Under the pieces are notes generated by a model, which saw nothing but the letters and a program-made list of their open reading frames with translations, was not told the origin of the DNA and made no database searches. Made by a program: the position numbers and the translations under genes. Positions 48,888-57,008 of a stretch of 57,010 nt of DNA are shown here, piece after piece. The number at the start of each line of letters is the position of its first letter. Within the stretch, counting starts at the first letter, position 1. The DNA comes from Strigomonas culicis. Lineage: Eukaryota > Euglenozoa > Kinetoplastea > Trypanosomatida > Trypanosomatidae. Location: the NCBI GenBank assembly GCA_000482145.1, contig AUXH01000046.1, forward strand, positions 1 to 57,010. The letters are read 5' to 3'.

Positions 48888-49427
48888 TTAGGCAACGTTG
48901 CAGGCCTGGAAAATCCAAACCACACCGTCTTCCAGCCCGTTCCCCGTCTTGGCGCTGCAGCCCTGGATGTGCCATTTGCGGTCGCGGAACTCGCTGAGCT
49001 GCAGTGCCTCCGCGATCACCTGGGGAGTCTTGGCTGTAGCTAAATCCTGTTTGTTCGCGAACACAAGGACAGGCACACTGGGGACACCCTTCACCACCTC
49101 ATTGAACGCAGCGTGGGCCTCCTCCAAGCGGCGCTGGTCGGAGGCGTCGACGACGTACATGATGCAGTCCGTGTTCGCATAGTAGTCCTCCCAGTACTCG
49201 CGCAGCGCGCGCTGGCCACCTAGGTCGCACAGCTTCGCGCGCTTGTTGTCGCGATTGAGATCCATGACGTTGAAGCCCTGGGTCGGACCCTCAGGGGCCG
49301 ACGTGGGGTTCTCCTCCTTCTCGCCAAGCGTGTTGAGGATGGTGGTCTTGCCCGCATTGTCCAGACCGAGAATGAGCACGCGAGGCTCATTTTCGCGCTT
49401 CATGCGGTTACGAAGACTGCGCAGCAT
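48888..49427 (-). CDS. ARL3: ARL3-like small GTPase
   Basis: A 179-residue ARF-family GTPase. G1 is GLDNAGKT (21-28), switch I PTQGFNV (48-54), G3 DLGGQR (68-73), G4 NKQD (125-128) and a G5-type CSAKTGNG near 157-164. The pattern PTQGFN with RxYWxxYYxNTD resembles ARL3 more than ARF1 or ARL2. ARL3 with its GEF ARL13B releases lipidated cargo inside cilia and flagella. The Trp usually before the DxGGQ motif is Cys here (Cys67), and residue 2 is Leu, not Gly, so N-myristoylation is not expected, which is also true of ARL3 in practice. A 5' UTR of about 47 nt follows an acceptor beyond a GA microsatellite. Confidence 0.88.
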   Translation of the reverse strand: MLRSLRNRMKRENEPRVLILGLDNAGKTTILNTLGEKEENPTSAPEGPTQGFNVMDLNRDNKRAKLCDLGGQRALREYWEDYYANTDCIMYVVDASDQRRLEEAHAAFNEVVKGVPSVPVLVFANKQDLATAKTPQVIAEALQLSEFRDRKWHIQGCSAKTGNGLEDGVVWIFQACNVA

Positions 49428-49474
49428 TTTTTTGAGGAAATAATATATAGTATAATATGATCACTCGTATATAT

Positions 49475-49494
49475 ACTAGAGCAAGAAGGGAAAG

Positions 49495-49527
<33 letters not shown>
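49475..49527 (-). promoter_or_regulatory. Candidate spliced-leader acceptor of the ARL3-like gene
   Basis: Minus strand: a CT repeat (49527-49503) continues into TTTCCCTTCTTGCTCTAG, with the AG at 49476-49475. The microsatellite again provides the polypyrimidine tract. Confidence 0.65.
49503..49527. repeat. GA dinucleotide microsatellite
   Basis: About twelve GA units upstream of the ARL3-like gene. Confidence 0.92.
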
Positions 49528-49751
49528 TGTAAAGCAGGATCATAAAAGAAGAATCGATCGAAGCACTGCAGACACAACGTCGCACTCTCTATTTCCACGT
49601 CTCTGTTCCACGACAATATGCTTCCATGTTGATTGATGCATAGCAGTGAAACTCAAAATGAGTATATGTATGAAGAAAAAGTGAGATAATAGCAGATAAT
49701 GTAAACTCTGTGTATTGCAGTAGCACGAGGAACGAACGCGAGAACAAGGGA

Positions 49752-50600
49752 CTACTTGCCACTGCCAGCATCTTTTTCCAGACACTGTTGACACAAACCA
49801 GCGTCGAGACACTTCTGCAGCTTTTCACACGTCAACGTGGTTTCCTGCAGTGAGTTATTCACCTGCACCCTGAACAACTCCAACTCACTGGCGCGGCTGC
49901 ACATGTCGTCCACCTCCCGCTGCAACGCTGACAGCTGGCGTGTCGCGAGTACCTGCTCAGCTTCAAACTCTTGCTCCTCCTTTTTGATGAGGTACTCGAT
50001 GCCCTCCACGGTGTCCTCCGCCGTGGCCACATCCGGTACTGCCAGCGCGCCCAGCATGTCTCCGGCCGCCAGGGCCGTGCCGTTGGCTTTCTCAGCGGCG
50101 GCAATCTGCGCCTCGTAGCGCGTGATTTCGCTCCGCAGCTCCGCCTCCTCCGCGAGAAGGCTCTTCACTTCTTCTTGTGTGGCGCTCAGCTCTCGCCGCA
50201 CTTTGGACAGGACCTCGTCCTTCTGCCACACCGCCAACATCTCGTTGACCTGGTGAAGGTTCTCCTTCCACTTCAGCTCCTCGGCGCCGCTCTTCTCGAG
50301 ACGCTCACTGGCCAGCTTGTGCAACACGGGCTCCTCGCACTCGCTGTGACGGTAGCTGCTCTCGAGATTTGCCGTTTGCAATTGTGAATGATGCAGGTCG
50401 AGTGTCAGGCGCTCGAGTTCCTTCTTGAGCGCGCTCTCCTCCTCCGTCATGGCAGTATCCTTTTCAAGCAGCTGCTTGTCCTCCTGCTCCTCCGCAGCTG
50501 TTTTGGCCTCATACTCTTTCGTTTTCAGTGAGACAAGACGACGCTGCTTTTCAATCTCATTCACACGCTCAATGAAATCGCTTGCCGATTGAAGTGACAT
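49752..50600 (-). CDS. Coiled-coil protein, 282 residues, with C-terminal CxxC
   Basis: Almost the entire protein is predicted helical coiled coil by composition: segments such as MTEEESALKKELERLTLDLH and EVKSLLAEEAELRSEITRYE repeat heptad-like hydrophobic positions. A short break with Gly/Ala (about residues 168-185) separates two coils. The tail CLDAGLCQQCLEKDAGSGK contains a CxxC pair and may bind a metal or form a disulphide-linked contact. No family is recognised. Kinetoplastids have many such flagellar and cytoskeletal proteins, and the neighbours (ARL3-like, DZIP1-like) would fit, but this is only association. The ATG follows an acceptor CTCACCACCTATAG (AG at 50619-50618). Confidence 0.8.
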   Translation of the reverse strand: MSLQSASDFIERVNEIEKQRRLVSLKTKEYEAKTAAEEQEDKQLLEKDTAMTEEESALKKELERLTLDLHHSQLQTANLESSYRHSECEEPVLHKLASERLEKSGAEELKWKENLHQVNEMLAVWQKDEVLSKVRRELSATQEEVKSLLAEEAELRSEITRYEAQIAAAEKANGTALAAGDMLGALAVPDVATAEDTVEGIEYLIKKEEQEFEAEQVLATRQLSALQREVDDMCSRASELELFRVQVNNSLQETTLTCEKLQKCLDAGLCQQCLEKDAGSGK

Positions 50601-51041
50601 GGTTTTCGCGTCTTCTTCTATAGGTGGTGAGAAATTCCAAAGATTTTTTTTTGTCGGTACAAGATGAATGAGAGAATGACCGGATTATGGTAAGTGAATA
50701 GCTATCAAAATACCAGAAACAAAAGAAAAAGAGGAAGAGAAAGAGTGTGTGTGACTGTTGATAGTACAAGCAGTAGAAGTGATAGTGGAATGAACACCAG
50801 CACTTCAACAAGAATAATCACAAGGTGACAGGAAAAAAAAAAAACAAGCGCTAGTAAGCTGTGAAATCTTCTTTAAAATGTCTACTGTATTTTCCTGCAG
50901 GAAGACATCTGGGAGTTGCATCAACAGCTCCCCATACCAAACTTACAAGGTAGATAAAAGGACGCAGTCCAAGTGAATGCACCCGTCCTTCTTATTTTAC
51001 AGGCGTCGTGGCAAAAAAGATTCTCGACGCCGCGCAACACT
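50601..51041. other. AT-rich spacer; no gene seen
   Basis: Contains the acceptor of the coiled-coil gene at 50619-50618 and the 3' UTR of the CLP1-like gene. No supported coding frame. Confidence 0.55.
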
Positions 51042-52313
51042 TTATTCTGCCGTTCCTACCCGACCACCCTTCGCCGCAACAAGACACTCAACAGGAACAC
51101 ACAACGTCGGCGACACCAACAAGAAGGGCTTCGGCACCGGCCCCATCGAGGGCGAAGCAAAGGAGAAGAAGCTCTTGCCGACCTCGAACAGGACCACAAA
51201 GCCAGCCACGTTCGCACTGGCGGCTTGCTCCGCGGTATCCGCCCACACCACGGCGGCCAGTCGGTTCACCGGCACCTCGTTCCACGCGAGCGGCCGCAGC
51301 GTGAGGGCGTGGAGGAACGACACCTCGTCCACCCGAGCGGTCTGCCGCGCAAACAGGAGCGGTGAGTGTGCCGTGCCAATAAAGTACGACGCCAGTTGTC
51401 TATCGCGGGCAGCTGCCAGTGTGTTCTCATCGCGCGGCAACATCTGCGTGTACTTTGGAAAGCCCATGACGCTCACGCTCGAGCCAATGCCCACCGCATT
51501 GTACATGTCGTTTTCTAACTTGGCGTCGGAGCCGCACACCACCACGTCTGTGACGGCGAAGAGGGAACACAGCTCCATGAGCAGGTCGATTCCGAATTCC
51601 GCGGTCGATCCCATCGTGTTGATGACGGCGCCGCCCGTGCTGAAGAGCAGACGCTGCCGCGCCACAGAGTCAGTCGCGTGTGCCAGCTCCGCGCACAGAT
51701 CGAGGTAACGCTTTCGTGAGGTCTGGTCCACGCGCGTATCGCCGAAGAAGAAGCTAAGTGGCATGGTGGTGCCGAAACCCTCATCAAGAGAGACTGGAGC
51801 TTCTATAAAAGAGGCGGACACACTACCGGGGCATGTGATGGACTGTTGGTCCACATTGACGTCGATGTAGGCGATACTATGCTGTCCGAGTTTGACACCC
51901 AAGTTGACCAACGTCCGGCAGAGTGTCGTTTTGCCCGTGTTGTGCGCACCAATGACCATGACACGAGGTCCCAGCACAGGCAGATCTCCATCCTTCAAGA
52001 CGGACTGCTCACTTTGGACCTGCAAAAGACCCTGCAAACCAGCCTTTTCGCGCTTTCTGTGGATTTGACTGTGAAGCACATAAGGTGCGGTCGGGATCTG
52101 GTCCTGCTTATAGGTGAAGCTCCCTTTTACGTCCAAGTTAACGGATGAGACGACTTCTAATGGCACCCCACACCCGTCGAATTGGTAGCGGAAGTTGATT
52201 CTCAACGGCACCCCGTAGACATGAGCGAGTCCGCTCGTCACCACAAGACTGCCACGCCCTTCGAAGTAAAAGAAAACGCTACACGCATCCAAACTAAACG
52301 ATGTATGTACCAT
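51042..52313 (-). CDS. CLP1: CLP1-like polynucleotide kinase / pre-mRNA cleavage complex II factor
   Basis: A 423-residue protein in the CLP1/GRC3 P-loop family (human CLP1 is 425). Residues 1-100 form the beta-rich N-terminal domain (VFFYFEGRGSLVVTSGLAHVYG). The P-loop is GAHNTGKTT at 122-130, where the common form is GPxxxGKST. A Walker-B-like strand IAYIDVNVDQQSITCPGSVSA follows, which is very like the CLP1 pattern VDLDxGQxxxxxPG. The rest matches the kinase and C-terminal domain in length. CLP1 takes part in mRNA 3'-end cleavage and, in animals, RNA 5'-kinase activity; in a polycistronic system it would couple polyadenylation to trans-splicing. Whether it keeps kinase activity is open. 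An acceptor lies 9 nt before the ATG. Confidence 0.87.
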   Translation of the reverse strand: MVHTSFSLDACSVFFYFEGRGSLVVTSGLAHVYGVPLRINFRYQFDGCGVPLEVVSSVNLDVKGSFTYKQDQIPTAPYVLHSQIHRKREKAGLQGLLQVQSEQSVLKDGDLPVLGPRVMVIGAHNTGKTTLCRTLVNLGVKLGQHSIAYIDVNVDQQSITCPGSVSASFIEAPVSLDEGFGTTMPLSFFFGDTRVDQTSRKRYLDLCAELAHATDSVARQRLLFSTGGAVINTMGSTAEFGIDLLMELCSLFAVTDVVVCGSDAKLENDMYNAVGIGSSVSVMGFPKYTQMLPRDENTLAAARDRQLASYFIGTAHSPLLFARQTARVDEVSFLHALTLRPLAWNEVPVNRLAAVVWADTAEQAASANVAGFVVLFEVGKSFFSFASPSMGPVPKPFLLVSPTLCVPVECLVAAKGGRVGTAE

Positions 52314-52322
52314 CTTTCACAG

Positions 52323-52355
52323 CTGATGGAAACGGGAAAAAAAAAAGTAGTTACA
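52323..52355 (-). promoter_or_regulatory. Candidate spliced-leader acceptor of CLP1
   Basis: Minus strand: a run of ten T's, CCCGTTTCCATCAG, with the AG at 52324-52323. The predicted 5' UTR is 9 nt. Confidence 0.6.
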
Positions 52356-52539
52356 AATCAAGAAAAGAATATATAATGGAAGGAGAGAGAGAGAGAGTTG
52401 TGTTGTGAAAAGGTGCACATTTAGAATAACCCAACATCATCCGCTGAGCATGAGAAGAGCTCTGTAGCAGCTGGAGAGCAACACCAACGAAAAAAACTAA
52501 GCACGAGTGCGAAGCGACTGTTCCATCAGCAGTCTCCAT

Positions 52540-52869
52540 TTACGCGTCATTAAATGTATAGAGGCCTTTTTCTTGGAGAAAGGGAATCACCTTTTCCACC
52601 AAGCTGGCCTCCAGTGAGTCGTACAAGTGGGGGAAGCCTGACTCGTACTTGAGTTTCGTCGGATCGACCCTAGCAGCATCCACCTTCAATACGACCAGGT
52701 CCTCTGTGCATGTCTTAAAGAAGAGATTGCCCGTTCCGGCGACCTGCTCCACCAGAGAAAGATGAATAAACCCATCGTCCAGGTCGATACCAGTGCCTTT
52801 AAACACGCCAACCGTTTGCGCCTCCTTCCACACGGAAAGCGGCAGGATTTTATACAGGTACGGCGGCAT
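52540..52869 (-). CDS. DUF952 family protein
   Basis: A compact 109-residue protein matching DUF952. It begins MPPYLYKILPLSVWKEAQ, continues GIDLDDGFIHLSLVEQVAGT with the highly conserved DGFIHLS core (about 34-40), then LFFKTCTEDLVVLKVDA, and ends with FPHLYDSLEASLVEKVIPFL. The family is common in bacteria and scattered in eukaryotes; function is unknown, although the fold is thought to be related to ADP-ribosyltransferase/kinase-like small domains. The open frame extends upstream to 53076 but that part is low-complexity; Met at 52869 follows an acceptor and starts the conserved domain. Length is normal for the family. Scattered distribution makes an old transfer possible. Confidence 0.85.
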   Translation of the reverse strand: MPPYLYKILPLSVWKEAQTVGVFKGTGIDLDDGFIHLSLVEQVAGTGNLFFKTCTEDLVVLKVDAARVDPTKLKYESGFPHLYDSLEASLVEKVIPFLQEKGLYTFNDA

Positions 52870-53317
52870 GGTTTTCCTAGACTTCACAAAAGTAAAAAAA
52901 AAAGAAGAGAAAGCAGAGAATGCAATTAAAGAGAGCGATGTAACAGAATCACAGAGCAGGGTGAGCGGGAAGGGATTCACCAACGGAGAACAGAAATGTA
53001 AAGCACAATGTATCAATAATACAGGGAGTAACTTTAGGTGCTTTACACTACAGAACGATTCAAAAGAACGAAACAAAAAAGGAGCATATTAAAACACATG
53101 ATACGGGAAGAAACACGTATGTGTCATGACAACAACGGATAGGATGTTCTTCTGTGAAAATAGAAGCCACTAATCTACCTACGATATGTGCTTCCTTAAA
53201 GACAACATTGTACATTGTAAAAAAGAAAAAAAAGCGAAAGCAAAATGCCTTCTCTACACTAGCTGTTATAGAGAAACACCATGTGCTCTGGTGACGCACT
53301 TCCTTCGCTTCCGTACT
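52870..53317. other. AT-rich spacer; no gene seen
   Basis: Contains the DUF952 acceptor and the 3' UTR of the pseudokinase-like gene. No coding frame with a plausible product. Confidence 0.55.
52882..52912 (-). promoter_or_regulatory. Candidate spliced-leader acceptor of the DUF952 gene
   Basis: Minus strand: CTTCTTTTTTTTTTACTTTTGTGAAG, with the AG at 52883-52882. A second AG lies 4 nt further, so the 5' UTR is about 8-12 nt. Confidence 0.55.
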
Positions 53318-56300
53318 CTACTTTTTAGCCATCGTGCTCTTCTTTGGCCGTGGACCCAATGTCGCCGACCGCACCAGCCGCGCTGGTCCCCCCGCGGAGG
53401 CCTCGGGGGCCGTCTGCAGACTCCCGCGCCTACCCAGGTCGGCGCTGCGTGTCCGCTGCACCGCTCGGCCCCGCTCACGCGCCGCGGCGGGCGCGCCGCC
53501 TCCCACTTTGATTGGAGCGCCGCGCGCGTTGAGCGACGGCTGGGCGCTCATGCGCCTCGGGCGCGGCGTCCCGCGCTCCAGTGTGGCGGCCTTCGTCGTG
53601 AGCGGCGGCGGCAGCACACGCGAGCGCGCCTCCGCCGCGCACCGCAGCGTGCGCCCCGGCGTGATGACCTCGCGCGCCAGCTGGCGGCCGCGCGATAGCG
53701 CCTCCAGCTGCACCGCGGCCCGCGGCGTCGGGGTCCCCGGCGACGCCGCCTTCCCGGTCCCCCAGCGGTCGCGCGGCGTCTCCATCCCCCCGTCCAACGG
53801 CAGGCCCCGGGGCGTCGCGCCTCGCGGCGTTTGCAGCCCCGGCGACGCCTCCGCCGGCTGGGGCCGCGACCCCTGCGCCGCGATGGCGGCAGGCACGGCG
53901 GTGCTCAGCGGCTGCGCGGACATCTTACGGCGCTCCTTCCCCACGTTGAGCCGCGGCGACAGGTAGGCGGTGGAGCTCTGCACGCGCGTCACCTTCTGCG
54001 GCCGCGTGGCGTTGGGGGTGGTGACGGTGGCCGGCGCCGCCGGCGCGGCCTTTCGCGCGGCCGTGATGGGCACCCGCGGCTTGAGCGACCGCTCCCCGCG
54101 GGGGGTCGGTTTGTTGTCCAGCAGCACCCGCGGCGGTCGCGCGCTCCAGGGGCGCTGCGGCTGCGTGGTGCTGTGCGGTGTCGCCTTCGAGCGTGCGCTC
54201 TGGTTCTTTGGCGTCGCCGTGCGCTTGTTGTCATACATTGCCGCCGTGAGAGCGCCCAGCGGCAGTGGCTTCAGCACCGGTACAGACGGCAAATCTGTAG
54301 CCGACGCGGCCGCGCCTTCCGGCCGCGCACCGAGGCTCTCGCCCTCCCCCTCGATCGCCTCCGACTTTTGCGCCGTCAGCTGCACGCCGCGCTCGATGTA
54401 CTGGGGGTAGAGCGGGGAGCGCACTGTCTCCTGTCCTTTACTCACGTCGATCATCTTGCCGAGAGCAGCGCCATCCTTTTTGGTGGCAGCCGGCGCCGTG
54501 GCAGTCGCGGTGACTGCCTGTCGCTTCCTGGGCGTCCCTCCGGCGGCGGCCGGGACCCGCTTATCCTTGCCACGCCCCAACGGGTGCTGCCCGCGGCCCA
54601 CCCCGTCCGACAGCCCGCCGTGGAGATTGTAGGGTGGCTTCGGGTCCGGGCTGCGGCTGCCGGTTGCCGGCGACGGCGAAGGCTCGAAGCGGGACGGCGA
54701 CACGTCCTTCGGCGAGGGAAAATGCCGCCCCAGCGTCGCGGCGGAGGTGGTGTAGGTGATCGTCGTCGTCGGCGCGGGCCCCGTGGGTGTCTCCCTCCGC
54801 GCCGCCTTGTGCTTGATTCGCGGGGAGTTGGTGGGCCTTGCCGCGTTGCGGTGCATCAAGGTCTGAAACGACTCGCGCCGCATGCGCATGTCGTGCTGCT
54901 GCTCGCGAAGCTCCTGCGTGCGCCGGTCCTGATTCAGCACGGCGAGGTCGACCACGCTGTCCAGCAGGCGCTCGCGCTCGATCAGCGGGCCCATGTTGGC
55001 CTGCGCCGGCTCGCTGAACTCCAAGTGATCGCTGCGGCGCTTGACGACGGGCCGCGGGGCGGATGGCAGCGGCGGCGCCGACCCCTGCAGCACGAGGAAC
55101 CGGCTCGACCTCGGCTCCAGGGGTGACGTGAGGTACTGTAGCTCGTAGTCCTCCGTCTCCGCCGTGTGCACGATGCGGTTCGCGTTGGTGCTGGTGTCGT
55201 GGTCATGTGGCGCGGCGCTGCTGACATCTCTCGTCTCCGGATCCGCGGCGTTATGCGGCGGCGGCGGCGGCTGGGGCATGGGCGGCAGTGGCTCGTTCTT
55301 CCGCCGGTAGCGGTTCACGGTGTTCTGCTCCGCACGCAGGGCATTTTGATGATACGAAATCTTCTCCTGCAGCGTCATGACGCTCTTTGTGTACTTGAGA
55401 CCGGCCAGCATGGCGCTTCGCTCCGACTGCCGCACCTCCGACAGCCCGCTACTGCTTCCATCGAACGGCATCGGAGAGGAGCGGAGAATGCTCACGATCG
55501 CCGTTTCATCCTCCCCATTCTGCAATTCGCGCTCACTCTCACAGTTCACGTTGCTCTTCCACAGCGCCTCGCGTATGCGCTCCACCACGCTATTCATCAT
55601 CGACTCGACCACCTCCATGGACAGAAAGGAGCCTGTTTCGTCGGACGCGACCTTGAGCTCCGAAAAAGACGAGTACAGCAGCCACTCCAGATCACCGACA
55701 ATGCTGTTTAAATCAGTATCGCTCTTTTTATCGGTGCAGAGTAGCTGCCAGTCTCCGACCACCCACCGGGAGACGTGCTGTTCCTCCGTGGCGGTCTCCC
55801 GCACCGTCATGAGCTGCTTGATCGCGTCCGGGCTGATATTTCCGTGCACCGGCAGCCGTGCGGCGGAGCAGCCGAACACTTCTATCGTGCGCAAGAGGCC
55901 TCGAAAAACAGTCTCGTCGACAACGTTCCAGCCAGAACGGATCAGGTCTCCGAGCGACATGCCACAGTAGGGCTCCACGGATGCAATAAACGTCTGACCG
56001 GTGGACTCTTGCTCCTGCATGTACATATCAATGGGTAAGCACACATAGTTCGAGATACCACTTATATCGGCACGCAGTAATTCGTCAATTCGACTTTGCT
56101 GAGCTAGCACTAGTTTGCTGCCCTCTGCCGACGTCGTGGCGAAATCACCCAAATCGACTCTGCGATGATGCACCTCGAATACACAGCCAGTAAGCTCGTC
56201 CTGCGCACAGTACCGCGGCCCGTTGAGGCTCTGTGTGGCCTCGCTAATGCAGTTATGTATTTGAAGGAGGGGAAAGAGTGTAGGGTCTAACGGTTCCTTA

Positions 56301-56323
56301 GCCGTAAGAGACGTCTTGTACAT
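53318..56323 (-). CDS. Pseudokinase-like protein with long basic disordered tail
   Basis: A 1,001-residue protein. The N-terminal 270 residues look like a decayed protein kinase fold. ASVEPYCGMSLGDLIRSGWN resembles the hinge and helix D, VHGNISPDAIKQLMT is positioned like the catalytic loop (HGN at 160-162 in place of HRD), and VVGDWQLLCTD (Asp191) like the DFG segment. The glycine-rich loop and a clear VAIK lysine are not evident. The rest (about 300-1001) is low-complexity: Ser/Pro/Arg/Ala-rich with many TPR, SPR and RPP motifs and basic patches, as in microtubule-associated disordered regions. It has no catalytic signature, so a scaffold or pseudokinase role is inferred. The nature of the N-terminal fold is uncertain; the gene is not. 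Confidence 0.75.
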   Translation of the reverse strand: MYKTSLTAKEPLDPTLFPLLQIHNCISEATQSLNGPRYCAQDELTGCVFEVHHRRVDLGDFATTSAEGSKLVLAQQSRIDELLRADISGISNYVCLPIDMYMQEQESTGQTFIASVEPYCGMSLGDLIRSGWNVVDETVFRGLLRTIEVFGCSAARLPVHGNISPDAIKQLMTVRETATEEQHVSRWVVGDWQLLCTDKKSDTDLNSIVGDLEWLLYSSFSELKVASDETGSFLSMEVVESMMNSVVERIREALWKSNVNCESERELQNGEDETAIVSILRSSPMPFDGSSSGLSEVRQSERSAMLAGLKYTKSVMTLQEKISYHQNALRAEQNTVNRYRRKNEPLPPMPQPPPPPHNAADPETRDVSSAAPHDHDTSTNANRIVHTAETEDYELQYLTSPLEPRSSRFLVLQGSAPPLPSAPRPVVKRRSDHLEFSEPAQANMGPLIERERLLDSVVDLAVLNQDRRTQELREQQHDMRMRRESFQTLMHRNAARPTNSPRIKHKAARRETPTGPAPTTTITYTTSAATLGRHFPSPKDVSPSRFEPSPSPATGSRSPDPKPPYNLHGGLSDGVGRGQHPLGRGKDKRVPAAAGGTPRKRQAVTATATAPAATKKDGAALGKMIDVSKGQETVRSPLYPQYIERGVQLTAQKSEAIEGEGESLGARPEGAAASATDLPSVPVLKPLPLGALTAAMYDNKRTATPKNQSARSKATPHSTTQPQRPWSARPPRVLLDNKPTPRGERSLKPRVPITAARKAAPAAPATVTTPNATRPQKVTRVQSSTAYLSPRLNVGKERRKMSAQPLSTAVPAAIAAQGSRPQPAEASPGLQTPRGATPRGLPLDGGMETPRDRWGTGKAASPGTPTPRAAVQLEALSRGRQLAREVITPGRTLRCAAEARSRVLPPPLTTKAATLERGTPRPRRMSAQPSLNARGAPIKVGGGAPAAARERGRAVQRTRSADLGRRGSLQTAPEASAGGPARLVRSATLGPRPKKSTMAKK

Positions 56324-56966
56324 GGTCCCTCTCTTTACAATGGTGAGCAGTTTAGTTTTCTACGCCAAACCAAACAGAAAGAAAAAACAATGATGTGGTA
56401 TGAATCACGTAAACTATTAACTGCAAAACCGAAAAAAAAAAGATGATTCAAGAGAAAGCGAAAAGGAGAGCAGAAATGGGCAACAATTTCTTTGAGACAG
56501 CAGGTACACAGTAACAAAGGCTGAAAGAAAGGAAAACCCTGCTTTGGGGTAGCATATTAAAGCAAACAAGAGAACACAACACGGTATGTGTGTCTGTAAC
56601 TATTGATGCGAGCGTATAACAGTACAAATAAACTATATTCAGATTCTACTTTGGCATCCGTCAAAAGGATAGCCCGTAGCATATTTCATACATTGTGTTA
56701 AGAGTGAAAACGAGAATACATAGAAACGGGCAAATCCGAAAATGAAATCGTAAACGAACGACAGGAACAACACCAGTAAGTCAGCAAGGACAAAGAAACG
56801 GCAAAGAAAAAAAAAAGACATCTGAAGAAAACAAGAATACACGACAAATAAACAATAACAAACACACACGATGTAGGTGTAAAGATTGTGGTAAGAAAGA
56901 ACCGAAGCATCCAAGTGCTATTGCGTGTCCGTTCGTTTGCCCTGCATCTTCTAACTACTGCTATTA

Positions 56967-57008
<42 letters not shown>

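Larger units (their letters stand above)
49428..49751. other. Spacer; splice signal and 3' UTR, no gene seen
   Basis: Contains the ARL3 acceptor with its CT tract and AT-rich sequence expected to be the 3' UTR of the coiled-coil gene at 49752-50600. Confidence 0.55.

Noticed and set aside
53334..55126. Plus-strand ORFs opposite the disordered tail of the pseudokinase-like gene
   Set aside because: Both strands are repetitive and GC-rich here; the minus frame is continuous with the N-terminal kinase-like part and has an upstream splice signal.
56970..57005. TA repeat at the right edge as a strand-switch or origin marker
   Set aside because: A similar TA repeat (12998-13015) lies within the cluster, and no opposite-strand gene is visible, so it is treated as a plain microsatellite.
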